DNA of 64,000 nucleotides from Mangrovimicrobium sp048323675 (GCF_048323675.1 NZ_JBLWFK010000003.1:62001-126000), one strand, 5' to 3'. Shown: positions 8,619-18,209, counted from the first letter of the stretch. The notes: generated from the letters alone by a model not told the origin. Made by a program: numbers and translations.

Positions 8619-10202
8619 TCACACCCCTACCGGCGCCCGCAAATGCCGCAGCCGCGTCCCGCACGCCAGGTGGACCAGCAGGTACACCCCCACACCAGCG
8701 CCACACAGCAGGGCCATCTGCAGCCCCCGCTGGGCTACCCCCCAGCCGAGCCAGCTGTCCACCGGCGCAGTCAGGTACAGCAGCACCGCGCACATCGCCA
8801 CTGTCGCCAGGCCCAGGCGCAGCATGAAGCCCGCCCAGCCCCGCTGCCAGTGGAAGACCCCGCGCAGCAGCAGGCCGCGCAGCAGCAGCCCCGCATTGAG
8901 CCAGGCCGCCAGGCTGGTCGCCAGGGCGAGCCCGACGTGGCCGATGTTGTAGTAATACATCAGCGGCAAAACGAGGACGAGGTTCAGCACCATGTTGGCG
9001 ACCATGGCCACGATGCCGATCTTCACCGGGGTCCGGGTGTCCTTGCGGGCATAGAAACCGGGGGCCAGTACTTTCACCAGCATGAAGGCCAGCAGCCCCA
9101 GGCTGTAGGCGCGCAGGCTGAGGGCGGACATGGTGACGTCGTTGGCGGTGAGTTCGCCGTACTGGAACAGGGTGACCAGGATCGGCTCCGCCAGCAGTAC
9201 CAGTGCCAGCGCCGAGGGGATTCCGATCAGCAGGATGCAGCGCATGGCCCAGTCGAGGGTGCTGGCGAACCGCTCCTCCCGGGCCGCGGCACGGTGGGCG
9301 GAGAGGTTGGGCAGGATGACGGTGGCGATGGCCACGCCGAAGACGCCCAGCGGCAATTCGGAGAGGCGGTCGGAGTAGTACAGCCAGGAGATGCTGCCGG
9401 TGGGCAGGAAGGAGGCGAGCACGGTGTCCAGCAGCAGGTTGATCTGGCTGACCGAAACGCCGAACAGGGCCGGCACCATCAGCTTGAGGATGCGCCGCAC
9501 GCCCTCGTCGCGGGTATCCCAGACGGGGCGCGGTACCAGGTCCAGCCGGTAGAGGCTGGGCAACTGGAACAGCAGCTGGACGATACCGGCAAAGAACACC
9601 CCCCAGGCCAGCGCATACACCGGCTCCGAGAACCAGGGTGAGGCGACGATGGCGGCAAAGATCAGCGAGAGGTTGAGGAATACCGGGGTAAACGCCGGCA
9701 CGGCAAAGCGCCCGTAACTGTTGAGCACGGCGCCACAGAACCCGGTCATCGAGATCAGCAGCAGGTAGGGGAAAGTGATGCGGATCAGCTGGGCAGTCAG
9801 TTCAAATTTCTCGCCCTGGCCGATGAAGCCCGGCGCAAACAGCATCGCCACCAGCGGCGATGCTGCCACGGTCAGCGAGGTGAGCAGCAACAGGGCACCG
9901 CCCAGCACCCCCGCGGTGCGGTTGACCAGCGCCTGGACCGCGGCGTGGGGCCCCTCCTCCTTGTAATCCGCCAGTACCGGCACGAAGGCCTGGGAAAAGG
10001 CGCCCTCGGCGAACAGGCGGCGCAGGAAGTTGGGAATCTTGAAGGCGATGAAGAAGGCGTCGGCGTTGGCGCTGGCGCCGACGAAACTGGCGATCACCAC
10101 GTCCCGCAACAGGCCGAGCACCCGGGAGATCATGGTCATGGCGCCGACCAGTGCGCTGGAGCGCAACAGGCCGGGTCTGGGCTTGGCCGCGGATTCCGAC
10201 AC
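8619..10202 (-). CDS. murJ: Lipid II flippase MurJ (MviN)
   Basis: A 527-residue polytopic membrane protein of the MOP flippase superfamily, which moves lipid II across the inner membrane for peptidoglycan synthesis. The N-terminus SSALVGAMTMISRVLGLLRD and the following DAFFIAFKIPNFLRRLFAEG are the most conserved MurJ signature. About 14 hydrophobic segments follow, with VNLLLDTVLASFL-like and APGFYARKDTRTPVKIG regions typical of the family. It follows nudF by 17 nt and precedes ribF. rpsT, which often diverges from this cluster in related bacteria, is not present here. Confidence 0.96.
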   Translation of the reverse strand: MSESAAKPRPGLLRSSALVGAMTMISRVLGLLRDVVIASFVGASANADAFFIAFKIPNFLRRLFAEGAFSQAFVPVLADYKEEGPHAAVQALVNRTAGVLGGALLLLTSLTVAASPLVAMLFAPGFIGQGEKFELTAQLIRITFPYLLLISMTGFCGAVLNSYGRFAVPAFTPVFLNLSLIFAAIVASPWFSEPVYALAWGVFFAGIVQLLFQLPSLYRLDLVPRPVWDTRDEGVRRILKLMVPALFGVSVSQINLLLDTVLASFLPTGSISWLYYSDRLSELPLGVFGVAIATVILPNLSAHRAAAREERFASTLDWAMRCILLIGIPSALALVLLAEPILVTLFQYGELTANDVTMSALSLRAYSLGLLAFMLVKVLAPGFYARKDTRTPVKIGIVAMVANMVLNLVLVLPLMYYYNIGHVGLALATSLAAWLNAGLLLRGLLLRGVFHWQRGWAGFMLRLGLATVAMCAVLLYLTAPVDSWLGWGVAQRGLQMALLCGAGVGVYLLVHLACGTRLRHLRAPVGV

Positions 10203-10219
10203 GGAAGCTGCCCCGGGGT

Positions 10220-10837
10220 CTAGCCCCAGCGCTCCCGCAAAGCGTCGATGTGGTTGCGCAGCCAGAGCAGGGAAATCAGCGTGTGGCCGTTGGGAACGCG
10301 ATTCTGGTCCAGCAGGGCGAAAGCCTCGTCGACAGGGACCGAATGCACGAGAATATTCTCGCCCTCTTCCGCGAGGCCGTGCACCCCCCCCACTCCGGCA
10401 TTGGCCACCCGGCCACAGTAGAGGCGCACCTGTTCGGTACAGGCGCCGGCGCTGGGCAGCACCGTGGCGATCGGCTCGACATCGAGCAGCTCACAACCGG
10501 CCTCTTCCATGGCCTCCCGGTGCACGACATCGGCGTCTGACTCACCTTCATCGACGATGCCGGCAATCAGTTCGAGCATCCAGGGGCTGTCGTTACCGCG
10601 CATGGCACCGGGCCGGAACTGCTCGATCAGCACCAGGGAGTCGCTCTCCGGGTGGTAGGGCAACACGCCGACCGCGTCGCCGCGCTCGAACAGCTCGCGC
10701 ACCTGCGGTTCCACCCAGCCGCCGTCAAAGGCGCGGTACTGCAGCGTCACCCGGCGGATGCGGAAGTAACCCTGGTAGGCCGTCTCGTCCTCGAGGATGC
10801 GCACATCCTGTGCGCCAAAGGTCAGCTCCGGCGGCAT
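10220..10837 (-). CDS. nudF: ADP-ribose pyrophosphatase (Nudix hydrolase)
   Basis: A 205-residue Nudix hydrolase. The Nudix box is complete in GIVDEGESDADVVHREAMEE followed by AGC, matching Gx5Ex7REUxEExGU. The GVLPYHPESDSLVLIEQFRP strand before it and the C-terminal region are those of the NudF/ADP-ribose diphosphatase group, which cleaves ADP-ribose to AMP and ribose 5-phosphate. The start codon overlaps the pyrB stop (TGATG), so it is probably translated from the pyrB transcript, and murJ follows 17 nt later. Substrate within the ADP-sugar group cannot be fixed from sequence. Confidence 0.88.
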   Translation of the reverse strand: MPPELTFGAQDVRILEDETAYQGYFRIRRVTLQYRAFDGGWVEPQVRELFERGDAVGVLPYHPESDSLVLIEQFRPGAMRGNDSPWMLELIAGIVDEGESDADVVHREAMEEAGCELLDVEPIATVLPSAGACTEQVRLYCGRVANAGVGGVHGLAEEGENILVHSVPVDEAFALLDQNRVPNGHTLISLLWLRNHIDALRERWG

Positions 10838-11853
10838 CAGAATCGACCCGCGGTGTACCAGTTGACGTCGCGGGCGTGGCGATCGACCTGGTCGGCCACA
10901 TCCAGCACCAGCGCAAACAGCGCCATCCGCACCAGCACCCCGTTGTCGGTCTGGCGGAAGATCGCGAGATTGGGGTTGTCGTTGAGGTCGTCGTCGAGTT
11001 CCCGGGCGGTGGCGCGGGAATCCCGAGGCAGCGGGTGCATGATGACCGTGTTGGGCTCGCAGTTGGCGGTGTAGACGCTCTGGTTCAGGCGGAAGCGGCC
11101 GCGGTAGAGGTCGGCCTCCTCCTGGGACTGGAACCGTTCCTCCTGGATGCGCGTGGAATAGACGATGTCCACGTGGGCGATACTCGCTTCCAGCTGATCG
11201 GATTCGTTCACCGCGAGCCCGGCGCTGCGCATGGTTTCGACGATGTCACCCGGCATACGCAGCTCATCCGGCGATACCAGTACCACCTGAACACCCTGAA
11301 ACAGGCACAGGAGCTTGCACAGGGAATGCACGGTGCGCCCGAAGCGCAGGTCGCCGACCATGGCAATGCGCAGGTTCTCGAGGCTGCGGCCGTGGCCCGC
11401 CAGTTCCTTGCGGATGGTGTACAGGTCCAGCAGGGCCTGGCTGGGGTGTTCATTACTGCCGTCGCCGCCATTGAGCACCGGCACCCGGCTGGCGGCGGCG
11501 AATTCCGCCACGCTGCCCTCGGCCGGGTGGCGCATGACAATGACATCGGAATAGCCGCTGAGGACCCGTGCGGTGTCGTAGAGGGATTCGCCCTTGGAAA
11601 TGGCCGATGACTCGAAACCGGTGGTTTCCCGCACCTCCCCGCCGAGCAGGTTGAAGGCACTGCCGAAACTGACCCGCGTCCGGGTGCTGGGCTCGAAGAA
11701 CATGTTGCCGAGGATGGCGCCATCGAGAACCTTGGTCACCCGCCTGCGGTGGGCGTAGGGCTGCATGCTATCGGCGACGTTGAAAATACGCTCCACGTCC
11801 GCGCGTTCGAACTGGTTGATGGAGAGGATATGGCTGCCGGCGAATTGCTGCAC
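10837..11853 (-). CDS. pyrB: Aspartate carbamoyltransferase catalytic subunit
   Basis: ATCase catalyses the first committed step of pyrimidine synthesis, carbamoyl phosphate plus aspartate to carbamoyl aspartate. The carbamoyl-phosphate loop is FFEPSTRTRVSF, followed by KGESLYDTARVL, a GDGSNEHPSQALLDLYTI segment and the C-terminal MHPLPR motif. The start is not obvious. GTG at 11853 gives 338 residues beginning (M)QQFAGSHILSINQFERAD and lies about 30 nt after a TATAAT box, so it is preferred. Longer in-frame extensions upstream cross that box and look non-coding. No pyrI or inactive dihydroorotase gene adjoins it. nudF overlaps its stop. Confidence 0.9.
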   Translation of the reverse strand: MQQFAGSHILSINQFERADVERIFNVADSMQPYAHRRRVTKVLDGAILGNMFFEPSTRTRVSFGSAFNLLGGEVRETTGFESSAISKGESLYDTARVLSGYSDVIVMRHPAEGSVAEFAAASRVPVLNGGDGSNEHPSQALLDLYTIRKELAGHGRSLENLRIAMVGDLRFGRTVHSLCKLLCLFQGVQVVLVSPDELRMPGDIVETMRSAGLAVNESDQLEASIAHVDIVYSTRIQEERFQSQEEADLYRGRFRLNQSVYTANCEPNTVIMHPLPRDSRATARELDDDLNDNPNLAIFRQTDNGVLVRMALFALVLDVADQVDRHARDVNWYTAGRF

Positions 11854-12255
11854 AAAGGGGGTCCGTATCTTGGCGATTGAGGGATTATAGGGGCAGGAAG
11901 GGGTTGATGCCCATGCCGGGACCAAACCAGTTGCAGGATGACACAATTTTTTTTCGCCATGCGGGCAGACGGAGTCCAGAAAGTGCCACCAGAGAACAAT
12001 CAGTTGAACGCATTTTCGCCCAGCCATCGCCGGCTGCACCCTGGGAGTGGAGAAGCCCCGGCGGCACGCCGAAAAACCCGCAGGGGCCCGCACAAAAACT
12101 GCCGCCTTTCCCACGTACGGCCGTATTTGCTGCCCGGGTCTCGTTGACAGCAAACCACGCAGGTAACACTCTGGATTCCTGTATTACCAGCCTTCAAATA
12201 CTCCGTGGTTTCTGGCTGGAACCATCGTATCTAACCCATGGAAGGGGAATACAAG
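11854..12255. other. Divergent intergenic region pyrB / HlyD-type gene
   Basis: This 402-nt stretch carries the leader and promoter of pyrB on the minus strand and of the exporter operon on the plus strand. A minus-strand TATAAT lies at 11884-11889. On the plus strand there is a TTGACA at 12144-12149 but no good -10 at normal spacing. A run of eight T's occurs at 11944-11951. Open frames across it have no recognizable protein features, and no double-glycine leader peptide for the C39 exporter was found. Confidence 0.5.
11884..11889 (-). promoter_or_regulatory. Probable -10 box of pyrB
   Basis: Minus-strand TATAAT 31 nt upstream of the preferred GTG start of pyrB; a start site near 11877 would leave a short leader. 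The -35 region is poor, as in promoters with an extended or activated -10. Confidence 0.45.
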
Positions 12256-13503
12256 GTGACAGGTTTATTCCGCCGGCAGGCGATCGACAGCCACACCAAT
12301 AAACTGCATGGCGAAGTACTTCTCCTGCCGCGCCTGTCGCACTCGCTGGTGCTCATCGCCCTGCTCCTCTGGCTGGCCGCAACCCTGGCGTGGCTGACCA
12401 CCAGCACCTACACCCGCAAGGAGACGGTCGTAGGCTGGCTCGAAGCGGACGCCGGTGTCGTGCGGGTCTATGCGCGCAATGGCGGCAATATCGGTCAGGT
12501 ACTGGTCTCCGAAGGCGAACACGTCGCCAGGGACCAGCCCCTGCTTGTCGTCCAGAGCGAAAACAGCCTTGCCGATGGCAGGAATCTCGGCTCGATTGTA
12601 CTCGACGAGTACGCGAGCCAGCGGAGGCTGCTCGAGGATCAACTGGCACGCGTCGACAGCGTCCATGCGCGCAAAATGGCGGATGTCCAACAGCGCATGG
12701 CATCGCTTAGCGGCAACATCCAGCTGTTGGGGGATCAGCAGGAAATCCTCTTACTCAGGCAGCGCCTGGCCGGCGAGAAGCACCGGCGATTCACCCGCCT
12801 CGCCCAGAGCGGCCATATTTCCCGGGCCGAACTTGACCTTGCCGCGGCTGAGGACCTGGCGTTACAGGAGGAACAACAGAACCTGAAGCGCAACCGGTTG
12901 TCCCTGCAAAATCAACTGCAACAACTGGAGTACCAGCGACAGCTCCTGCCTGAAGAAGCCGCGAGAGAAGCCGGTAACCTGCAGGCACAACTTTCCAGCC
13001 TTGAACAACAGGTCGCACAGCTCGAAGGAGAGCGCGCCTACGTTGTAAAGGCACCCAGAAGTGGAGCCGTCAGCAATCTCCAGGCCAGGAGCGGACAAGC
13101 CACAAAAGCCGGTCTCCCCCTGCTTTCACTGGTTCCCCTGAATGCGCAACTGAAGGCGCACCTGCTGGTGCCTGTCCATGCGGCGGGATTCCTGCAGCCC
13201 GGACAACTGTTGAACATTCGCTATGACGCATTCCCCTACCAGAAATTTGGACTCTACCCGGGTCGCATACAGGAACTGTCCGACTCGGTACTTCTGCCAG
13301 GGGAGCTGGACTCGGTCCCGGTATCGACCCGGGAACCCGCCTACCGGGTCACCGCAATCCCCGACCAGCCCTCTGTCCAGGCCTACGGCAAGCACTTCGC
13401 GCTCAAATCCGGCATGACCCTGTCTGCCGACATAGAACTTTCCGAGCGAAGTATTCTCCAGTGGCTGCTTGAACCGCTATACAGCCTGCGTGGAAGACTG
13501 TAA
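12256..13503 (+). CDS. HlyD-family membrane fusion protein (exporter adaptor)
   Basis: A 415-residue periplasmic adaptor that links an inner-membrane ABC exporter to an outer-membrane TolC-like channel. One membrane helix lies at about residues 30-50, after a cytoplasmic segment with LFRRQAIDSHTNKLHGEVLL. A biotinyl-lipoyl-like beta segment follows (IGQVLVSEGEHVARDQPLLV), then a long coiled-coil hairpin and the second half-motif APRSGAVSNLQARSGQ. GTG at 12256 is preferred because GGAAGGGGA sits 7 nt upstream; an ATG at 12238 has no ribosome site. Its TAA overlaps the ATG of the ABC exporter (TAATG). Codons look less GC-rich than those of the flanking core genes, hinting at acquisition. Confidence 0.88.
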   Translation: MTGLFRRQAIDSHTNKLHGEVLLLPRLSHSLVLIALLLWLAATLAWLTTSTYTRKETVVGWLEADAGVVRVYARNGGNIGQVLVSEGEHVARDQPLLVVQSENSLADGRNLGSIVLDEYASQRRLLEDQLARVDSVHARKMADVQQRMASLSGNIQLLGDQQEILLLRQRLAGEKHRRFTRLAQSGHISRAELDLAAAEDLALQEEQQNLKRNRLSLQNQLQQLEYQRQLLPEEAAREAGNLQAQLSSLEQQVAQLEGERAYVVKAPRSGAVSNLQARSGQATKAGLPLLSLVPLNAQLKAHLLVPVHAAGFLQPGQLLNIRYDAFPYQKFGLYPGRIQELSDSVLLPGELDSVPVSTREPAYRVTAIPDQPSVQAYGKHFALKSGMTLSADIELSERSILQWLLEPLYSLRGRL

Positions 13504-15647
13504 TGACCTCGGCCATTACAACTGCGCCACAACCGGGGTCAACTGCGGAAGCAGGGCGTCTCCTGAATTTCGCTGGCAGACGACTTCCTGTGACCATCCA
13601 GACAGAAGCCGCGGAGTGCGGACTGGCCTGCCTGTCTATGATCGCAGCGTTTCACGGCTATGAAAGCGACATGGCGGGCCTGCGCCGTCGCTTCAGGATA
13701 TCCAGCCAGGGGACCAACCTGAAAAACCTGATGGATATTGCCGCCAGGCTGCAGCTGTCCAGCCGCGCACTGCGCCTGGAACCCGAGCATGTGCGCGAGC
13801 TGCGGCTGCCCTGCATCCTGCACTGGGGCATGAATCACTTCGTGGTACTGCAATCTGTACGCGGCAAGCGCTTCGCCATCCACGACCCCGCCGTCGGCCG
13901 GCAGGTGGTCAACAGGTCCACGTTTGACCAGCACTTCACCGGCGTGGCACTGGAACTGACGCCCACGAACGAATTTGAACCGGCAAGGATTTCCCGAAAA
14001 CTGCGGCTCGGCCACTTCTGGTCACGTATTAACGGCCTCGGTAACCACCTGGTGAAAATACTGCTGCTGTCCCTGTTGCTCCAGCTGTTTGCCGTAGTAA
14101 CGCCCTTTTTCCTGCAGACAGTAGTGGATGAGGTCATCCTGCGCGGGGACGACAATCTGCTGATCGCGCTCGCGCTCGGCTTTGGCCTGCTGCTCCTCAT
14201 CCAGACCGCCACGAATACCCTGCGAGACAGGGTTATTCTGTACGCCTCCAGCCTGCTCAACATCCAGATGGCGGCGAACCTGTTCCATCACCTGGTCCGC
14301 CTGCCAATGAACTATTTCTCGACCCGGCATATGGGCGATGTCATATCCCGGTTTGGCTCCTTGCACCAGGTACGCGAGCTATTGTCGACAGGACTGGTGG
14401 CCGCTGTCGTCGATGGCCTCATGGGTTTGATCACCCTGGCCGCCATGTGTCTCTACAACGTCAAGCTGGCAATAATCTCGATCATTTTCGTGCTCCTCTA
14501 TGCAACCCTGCGGGTCATCCTGTTCCGTCCACTGAGACAGCTCAGCGAGGAAAAGATCGTGGCACAGGCGAAACACGACTCCCATTTTATGGAAACCGTC
14601 CGTGCCATCCAGACCATAAAACTGCACCAACGCGAAAATGACCGCCAGGGGGAATGGCAAAACTGCCTTGCAAGCAGTATCAACAAGCACATACGCATCA
14701 ATCGCTGGACCATAAATTATAACGCCGCCAACCAACTGCTGTTCGGCCTGGAAAATATTCTGGTCATCTACTTCGCCGCCACCGCGGTCATGGAAAATAC
14801 AATGAGTGTGGGAATGCTCTATGCCTACATAAGTTACAAATCGCGCTTCATGGAATCCATGGATGCGCTGATCATCAAACTGGTGGAGTTCAAGATGCTG
14901 GCACTTCACCTCGACAGGCTCGCGGATATCATTTTTACCCGGGCAGAAGATGTTGACCTTACCGCAAGCCTACTGTCACAGGACGAACCGTCCAACCACA
15001 GTCTCAAAGGCAAGATAGAGGTCCGCAAGCTCGGCTACCGTTATGGAGAAGCGGATGCCTATATTTTCCGCAACGTCAGTTTTACCATCAACCCGGGAGA
15101 AACCGTATCCATCGTGGGACCCAGCGGCTGCGGGAAAACCACCTTGTTGAAATGCCTGATGGGACTGGTGGAACCGAGTGAGGGGGAAATCCTGGTTGAT
15201 GATCTACCCATCGGCAACACACACAGCTATCGCCAGCAGATTGCAGGCGTCATGCAGGATGACCAATTACTGGCCGGCTCGCTCGCCGAAAATATCGCCT
15301 GTTTCGACCAGAACCCGGATTTCGAACGCGTTATAGCCTGTGCACATACGGCATGCATACACGAGGACATTAGCCGGATGCCCATGCAGTACAACACCCT
15401 GGTCGGCGATATGGGCGGCGCCCTCAGTGGCGGCCAGAAGCAGAGAATCATCCTGGCCAGGGCGCTGTACCGCTCACCGCGCATCCTGTTTATGGATGAG
15501 GCTACCAGCCATCTCGACATGGAAAACGAGCGCACGCTCAACGATCGCATCAGGAACCTCGCAATCACCCGGATACTGGTCGCTCACAGGCCGGAAACGA
15601 TCGAGTCCGCCACCCGGAAAATATCCCTGCCGGGGCCAGGTCAATAG
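13503..15647 (+). CDS. C39-peptidase-containing ABC exporter (bacteriocin/RTX type)
   Basis: A 714-residue peptidase-transporter of the PCAT type. The N-terminal C39 domain appears active: Gln33 and Cys39 in QTEAAECGLACLSMIAAFHG, His112 in HWGMNHFVVL and Asp128 in IHDPAVG. A six-helix membrane domain follows (about 165-450). The nucleotide-binding domain has Walker A GPSGCGKTT (about 538), signature LSGGQKQR (about 640), Walker B ILFMDEAT and H-loop LVAHRPET. C39 domains cut double-glycine leaders during export through the HlyD partner upstream. No candidate substrate peptide is visible nearby, so what it exports is unknown. Confidence 0.92.
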   Translation: MTSAITTAPQPGSTAEAGRLLNFAGRRLPVTIQTEAAECGLACLSMIAAFHGYESDMAGLRRRFRISSQGTNLKNLMDIAARLQLSSRALRLEPEHVRELRLPCILHWGMNHFVVLQSVRGKRFAIHDPAVGRQVVNRSTFDQHFTGVALELTPTNEFEPARISRKLRLGHFWSRINGLGNHLVKILLLSLLLQLFAVVTPFFLQTVVDEVILRGDDNLLIALALGFGLLLLIQTATNTLRDRVILYASSLLNIQMAANLFHHLVRLPMNYFSTRHMGDVISRFGSLHQVRELLSTGLVAAVVDGLMGLITLAAMCLYNVKLAIISIIFVLLYATLRVILFRPLRQLSEEKIVAQAKHDSHFMETVRAIQTIKLHQRENDRQGEWQNCLASSINKHIRINRWTINYNAANQLLFGLENILVIYFAATAVMENTMSVGMLYAYISYKSRFMESMDALIIKLVEFKMLALHLDRLADIIFTRAEDVDLTASLLSQDEPSNHSLKGKIEVRKLGYRYGEADAYIFRNVSFTINPGETVSIVGPSGCGKTTLLKCLMGLVEPSEGEILVDDLPIGNTHSYRQQIAGVMQDDQLLAGSLAENIACFDQNPDFERVIACAHTACIHEDISRMPMQYNTLVGDMGGALSGGQKQRIILARALYRSPRILFMDEATSHLDMENERTLNDRIRNLAITRILVAHRPETIESATRKISLPGPGQ

Positions 15648-15702
15648 CCTATCCTGAACGGGTGGCCCTCGCGGACGCGACAAACAGCACTCTGGAGACA
15701 AG

Positions 15703-16092
15703 ATGGACGACCGGCTTTATTTCGTAATGGGTGACCTCGCAATCAATGTTATCGGCGGGGCCGTCATCGGCTGGCTGGCCTGGCTACTGGTACCGACCGG
15801 TTGGAATATGTGGCTGGCCATGCTGATAGCCATGTTCGCGGGCATGTTGCTCGCCACCTTGCTGTTCCTGCCGGCCAGCGTGATTCTCGGCGCCATGGAG
15901 GTCATGGTGCCGCTGATGCTTACGGGCATGATCGCCGGTATGGTAACGGGCATGCGCGGGGCCATGGGCCTGATCGATGCGGATGGCGCGCTTTTCGAGG
16001 GCGCCGTCTGCGGCCTGGCCTGCATCGTTGCGGTGTGGATACTCAACAACAGCCTGCGCGGACCGCAGCGGGTGACGGACGGGGGACTCTGA
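15703..16092 (+). CDS. Small polytopic membrane protein, function unknown
   Basis: A 129-residue protein dominated by four probable membrane helices (about 7-30, 35-57, 60-88 and 100-118), very rich in Met, Gly and Ala (for example MLTGMIAGMVTGMRGAMG). A ribosome site GGAGACAAG precedes the ATG. It ends one base before the methyltransferase gene and follows the C39 exporter by 55 nt, so it may be in the same transcript. I do not recognize the family. An accessory role for the exporter or the methyltransferase is possible, but nothing in the sequence decides it. Confidence 0.75.
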   Translation: MDDRLYFVMGDLAINVIGGAVIGWLAWLLVPTGWNMWLAMLIAMFAGMLLATLLFLPASVILGAMEVMVPLMLTGMIAGMVTGMRGAMGLIDADGALFEGAVCGLACIVAVWILNNSLRGPQRVTDGGL

Positions 16093-16093
16093 C

Positions 16094-16708
16094 ATGGTCG
16101 ATACAGTCACCCGCGACAAATGGGACAAGGCCGCCCCCACTTTCGACCTGATGGCCAGCCGCGGCGCGGAAGTGCGCTGGCGCCCCGCCAAGGAAGCCCT
16201 GTTCAGCCGCATGGGCGATGGCAACATCCTGTTTGCTGCCCTCGGCACCGGGCTGGATATTCCCACTTTCCCGGCGGGCAGGCACATCACCGCCATCGAT
16301 ATCAGCCCGAAAATGCTGGAACGCGCGGCGCCACGGGTAGCCGCCTATGATGGCGAGATCAACCCGCTGCTGATGGATGTCCACGAAATGGACTTCCCCG
16401 AAGCGAGCTTCGACCAGGCCTTTACCGCCTGCACCTTCTGCTCGGTGCCCGACCCGGTCAACGGCCTGCGCGCCATTTACCGGGTGCTCAAGCCCGGCGG
16501 CGAGTTGTGCATGTTTGAGCACACCGGCAGTCGCTACTACCCTTTCAAACCAATGATGGACCTGATGAGCCGACTGACCGAAAAACTGGGGCCGGCGATG
16601 AACCGCGCCACGGTAGAAAACGTTAAAGCAGCGGGATTTACCGTGACCGAGGTCAATCACATCTACCTGGACGTGGTGAAAACCATCATCGCGCGCAAGC
16701 CCGAGTAG
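16094..16708 (+). CDS. Class I SAM-dependent methyltransferase (UbiE-like fold)
   Basis: A 204-residue methyltransferase. The SAM-binding motif I appears as LFAALGTGLDIPTFP, followed by the acidic end of strand 2 in ITAIDISPKMLERA, a MDFPEASFDQAFTACTFCSV motif and the post-motif GLRAIYRVLKPGGELCMFEH. These fit the Methyltransf_11/UbiE-like group that methylates small molecules or lipids. It begins one base after the small membrane protein, so the two are likely translated together. Its 3' end converges on sbcB. The substrate is unknown. Confidence 0.85.
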   Translation: MVDTVTRDKWDKAAPTFDLMASRGAEVRWRPAKEALFSRMGDGNILFAALGTGLDIPTFPAGRHITAIDISPKMLERAAPRVAAYDGEINPLLMDVHEMDFPEASFDQAFTACTFCSVPDPVNGLRAIYRVLKPGGELCMFEHTGSRYYPFKPMMDLMSRLTEKLGPAMNRATVENVKAAGFTVTEVNHIYLDVVKTIIARKPE

Positions 16709-16757
16709 GCAGGCCAGGGCAGGTACCTGGCGAGGTTGACCCGGCGAATGAGGCGCC

Positions 16758-18209
16758 TCAGGCCAGGAGCATGTCGCCGTAGTCGAGTAACTGTTCCAGT
16801 ACCCTGCGCTGCGGACCGGGCAGTTCAGCGGATTCCAGCAACTCTTCAATCAGTCCGTGGAACTCTTCCATACAAAGGCCGGCACCGACGTCCGGATCGG
16901 TCAGGCGCTGGAAGCGATACTCCTCCCACTGGCCCAGCTCTTCCGCGGACAGGGTCTGTGGATAATTGCGCGCCCGGTAGCGGAACAGCATCTCCGGAAG
17001 TCGTTTGTCTTCGAAAGCAAAGCTGCTGCCTGCCAGCTCTTCCGGCGTGCTCTTCACCACGGACTGCATGGTGCGGCGATCGGCGTCGGAGAAGAAACCA
17101 CCACTGTAGAGCATGCGGTCGGGGTCGCTTGCTGCCTCGAATTTACGCTCACCGAATACCGCCTGGAATTTACGGGTAAATCCCTGCGGGTCGCGGCTGC
17201 GATACTCGCGCAGCACGGCAAGGTGCTTGCGACAGATATCACCCTTCAGGCCCAGCCGTTCGGCGGTGGCCGGATCGGCCATCTTCGCCGTCACCAGCAT
17301 CGGGCAGCGGTTGAGGCGGACATTCTTGAGCCCCGGTCGCTCGGCGCCCTCGGCCATGGCATCGCGGGGCATGAACAGGGCGTCGCGAATATCCTCCGCG
17401 CTGCCATCGACCAGCACTGCAGGGTCCGCCATCAGGTCGACACAAATCACTTCATTTTTATTCGACGGGTGAGCCGCCAGCGGTGCGATCAGTGCGATAT
17501 TGTTGCGCGCCGCCCCAAACATCCCGGAGACATGCAGCACCGGCTTCATCGCCGCGATGTCGAGCAGCTCGGCGGCCTTGCGCTTGTCGCGGATCGACAG
17601 CGCGTAGTCGAACAGCTTCGGCTGCTTTTCCTTCACCAGCCGTGCCATGGCGATGGTCGCATGCACGTCGGAGAGGGCGTCGTGGGCTGCCTCGTGGGCG
17701 ATACCATTGGCGCGGGTCAGTTCTTCCAGGCGGAAACTTGGCTCGCCGTCCTCGCGCAGCGGCCACTCGATGCCCTGCGGGCGCAGCGCCCGGCAGGCGC
17801 GCAGCATGTCGATAATGTCCCAGCGGGAATTGCCGTTCTGCCACTCCCGGGCATAGGGATCATAGAAATTGCGGTACAGGGTGTAGCGGGTGACCTCGTC
17901 GTCGAATCGGACAGAGTTGTAACCCACGCCACAGGTCCCGGGGCGGGCCAGCTCCGCGTGGATGCGGGCGATGAATTCACGTTCGGGAATCCCCTTCTCC
18001 AGCGCCTCCTGCGGAGTGATACCGGTGATCAGGCAGGCCTGGGGATGGGGCAGGTAATCGCCAGCGGGCCGGGCATAAATGACCAGCGGCTCGCCGACCG
18101 GGTTGAGGTCCATATCCGTGCGCAGCCCGGCAAACTGCACCGGGCGATCACGGGAAGGATCGGCCCCGAACGTCTCGTAGTCGTGCCAGTAGAACGTCGG
18201 GGACGCCAT
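16758..18209 (-). CDS. sbcB: Exodeoxyribonuclease I
   Basis: A 483-residue 3'-5' single-strand DNA exonuclease of the DEDDh superfamily, acting in recombination and mismatch repair. The first acidic motif is FYWHDYETFGADPSRD near residue 10, the second includes GYNSVRFDDEVTRY, and the third region contains AHDALSDVHATIAMARLV. The C-terminal SH3-like and helical domains are present, and the length matches E. coli ExoI (475). It starts 4 nt after the fumarase stop, so the two genes are probably co-transcribed. Confidence 0.95.
   Translation of the reverse strand: MASPTFYWHDYETFGADPSRDRPVQFAGLRTDMDLNPVGEPLVIYARPAGDYLPHPQACLITGITPQEALEKGIPEREFIARIHAELARPGTCGVGYNSVRFDDEVTRYTLYRNFYDPYAREWQNGNSRWDIIDMLRACRALRPQGIEWPLREDGEPSFRLEELTRANGIAHEAAHDALSDVHATIAMARLVKEKQPKLFDYALSIRDKRKAAELLDIAAMKPVLHVSGMFGAARNNIALIAPLAAHPSNKNEVICVDLMADPAVLVDGSAEDIRDALFMPRDAMAEGAERPGLKNVRLNRCPMLVTAKMADPATAERLGLKGDICRKHLAVLREYRSRDPQGFTRKFQAVFGERKFEAASDPDRMLYSGGFFSDADRRTMQSVVKSTPEELAGSSFAFEDKRLPEMLFRYRARNYPQTLSAEELGQWEEYRFQRLTDPDVGAGLCMEEFHGLIEELLESAELPGPQRRVLEQLLDYGDMLLA

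Noticed and set aside
11877..12302. A possible peptide gene upstream of the exporter operon
   Set aside because: The open frame has no double-glycine leader, no ribosome site and a composition like random GC-rich DNA; it also overlaps the pyrB promoter and the HlyD gene start.
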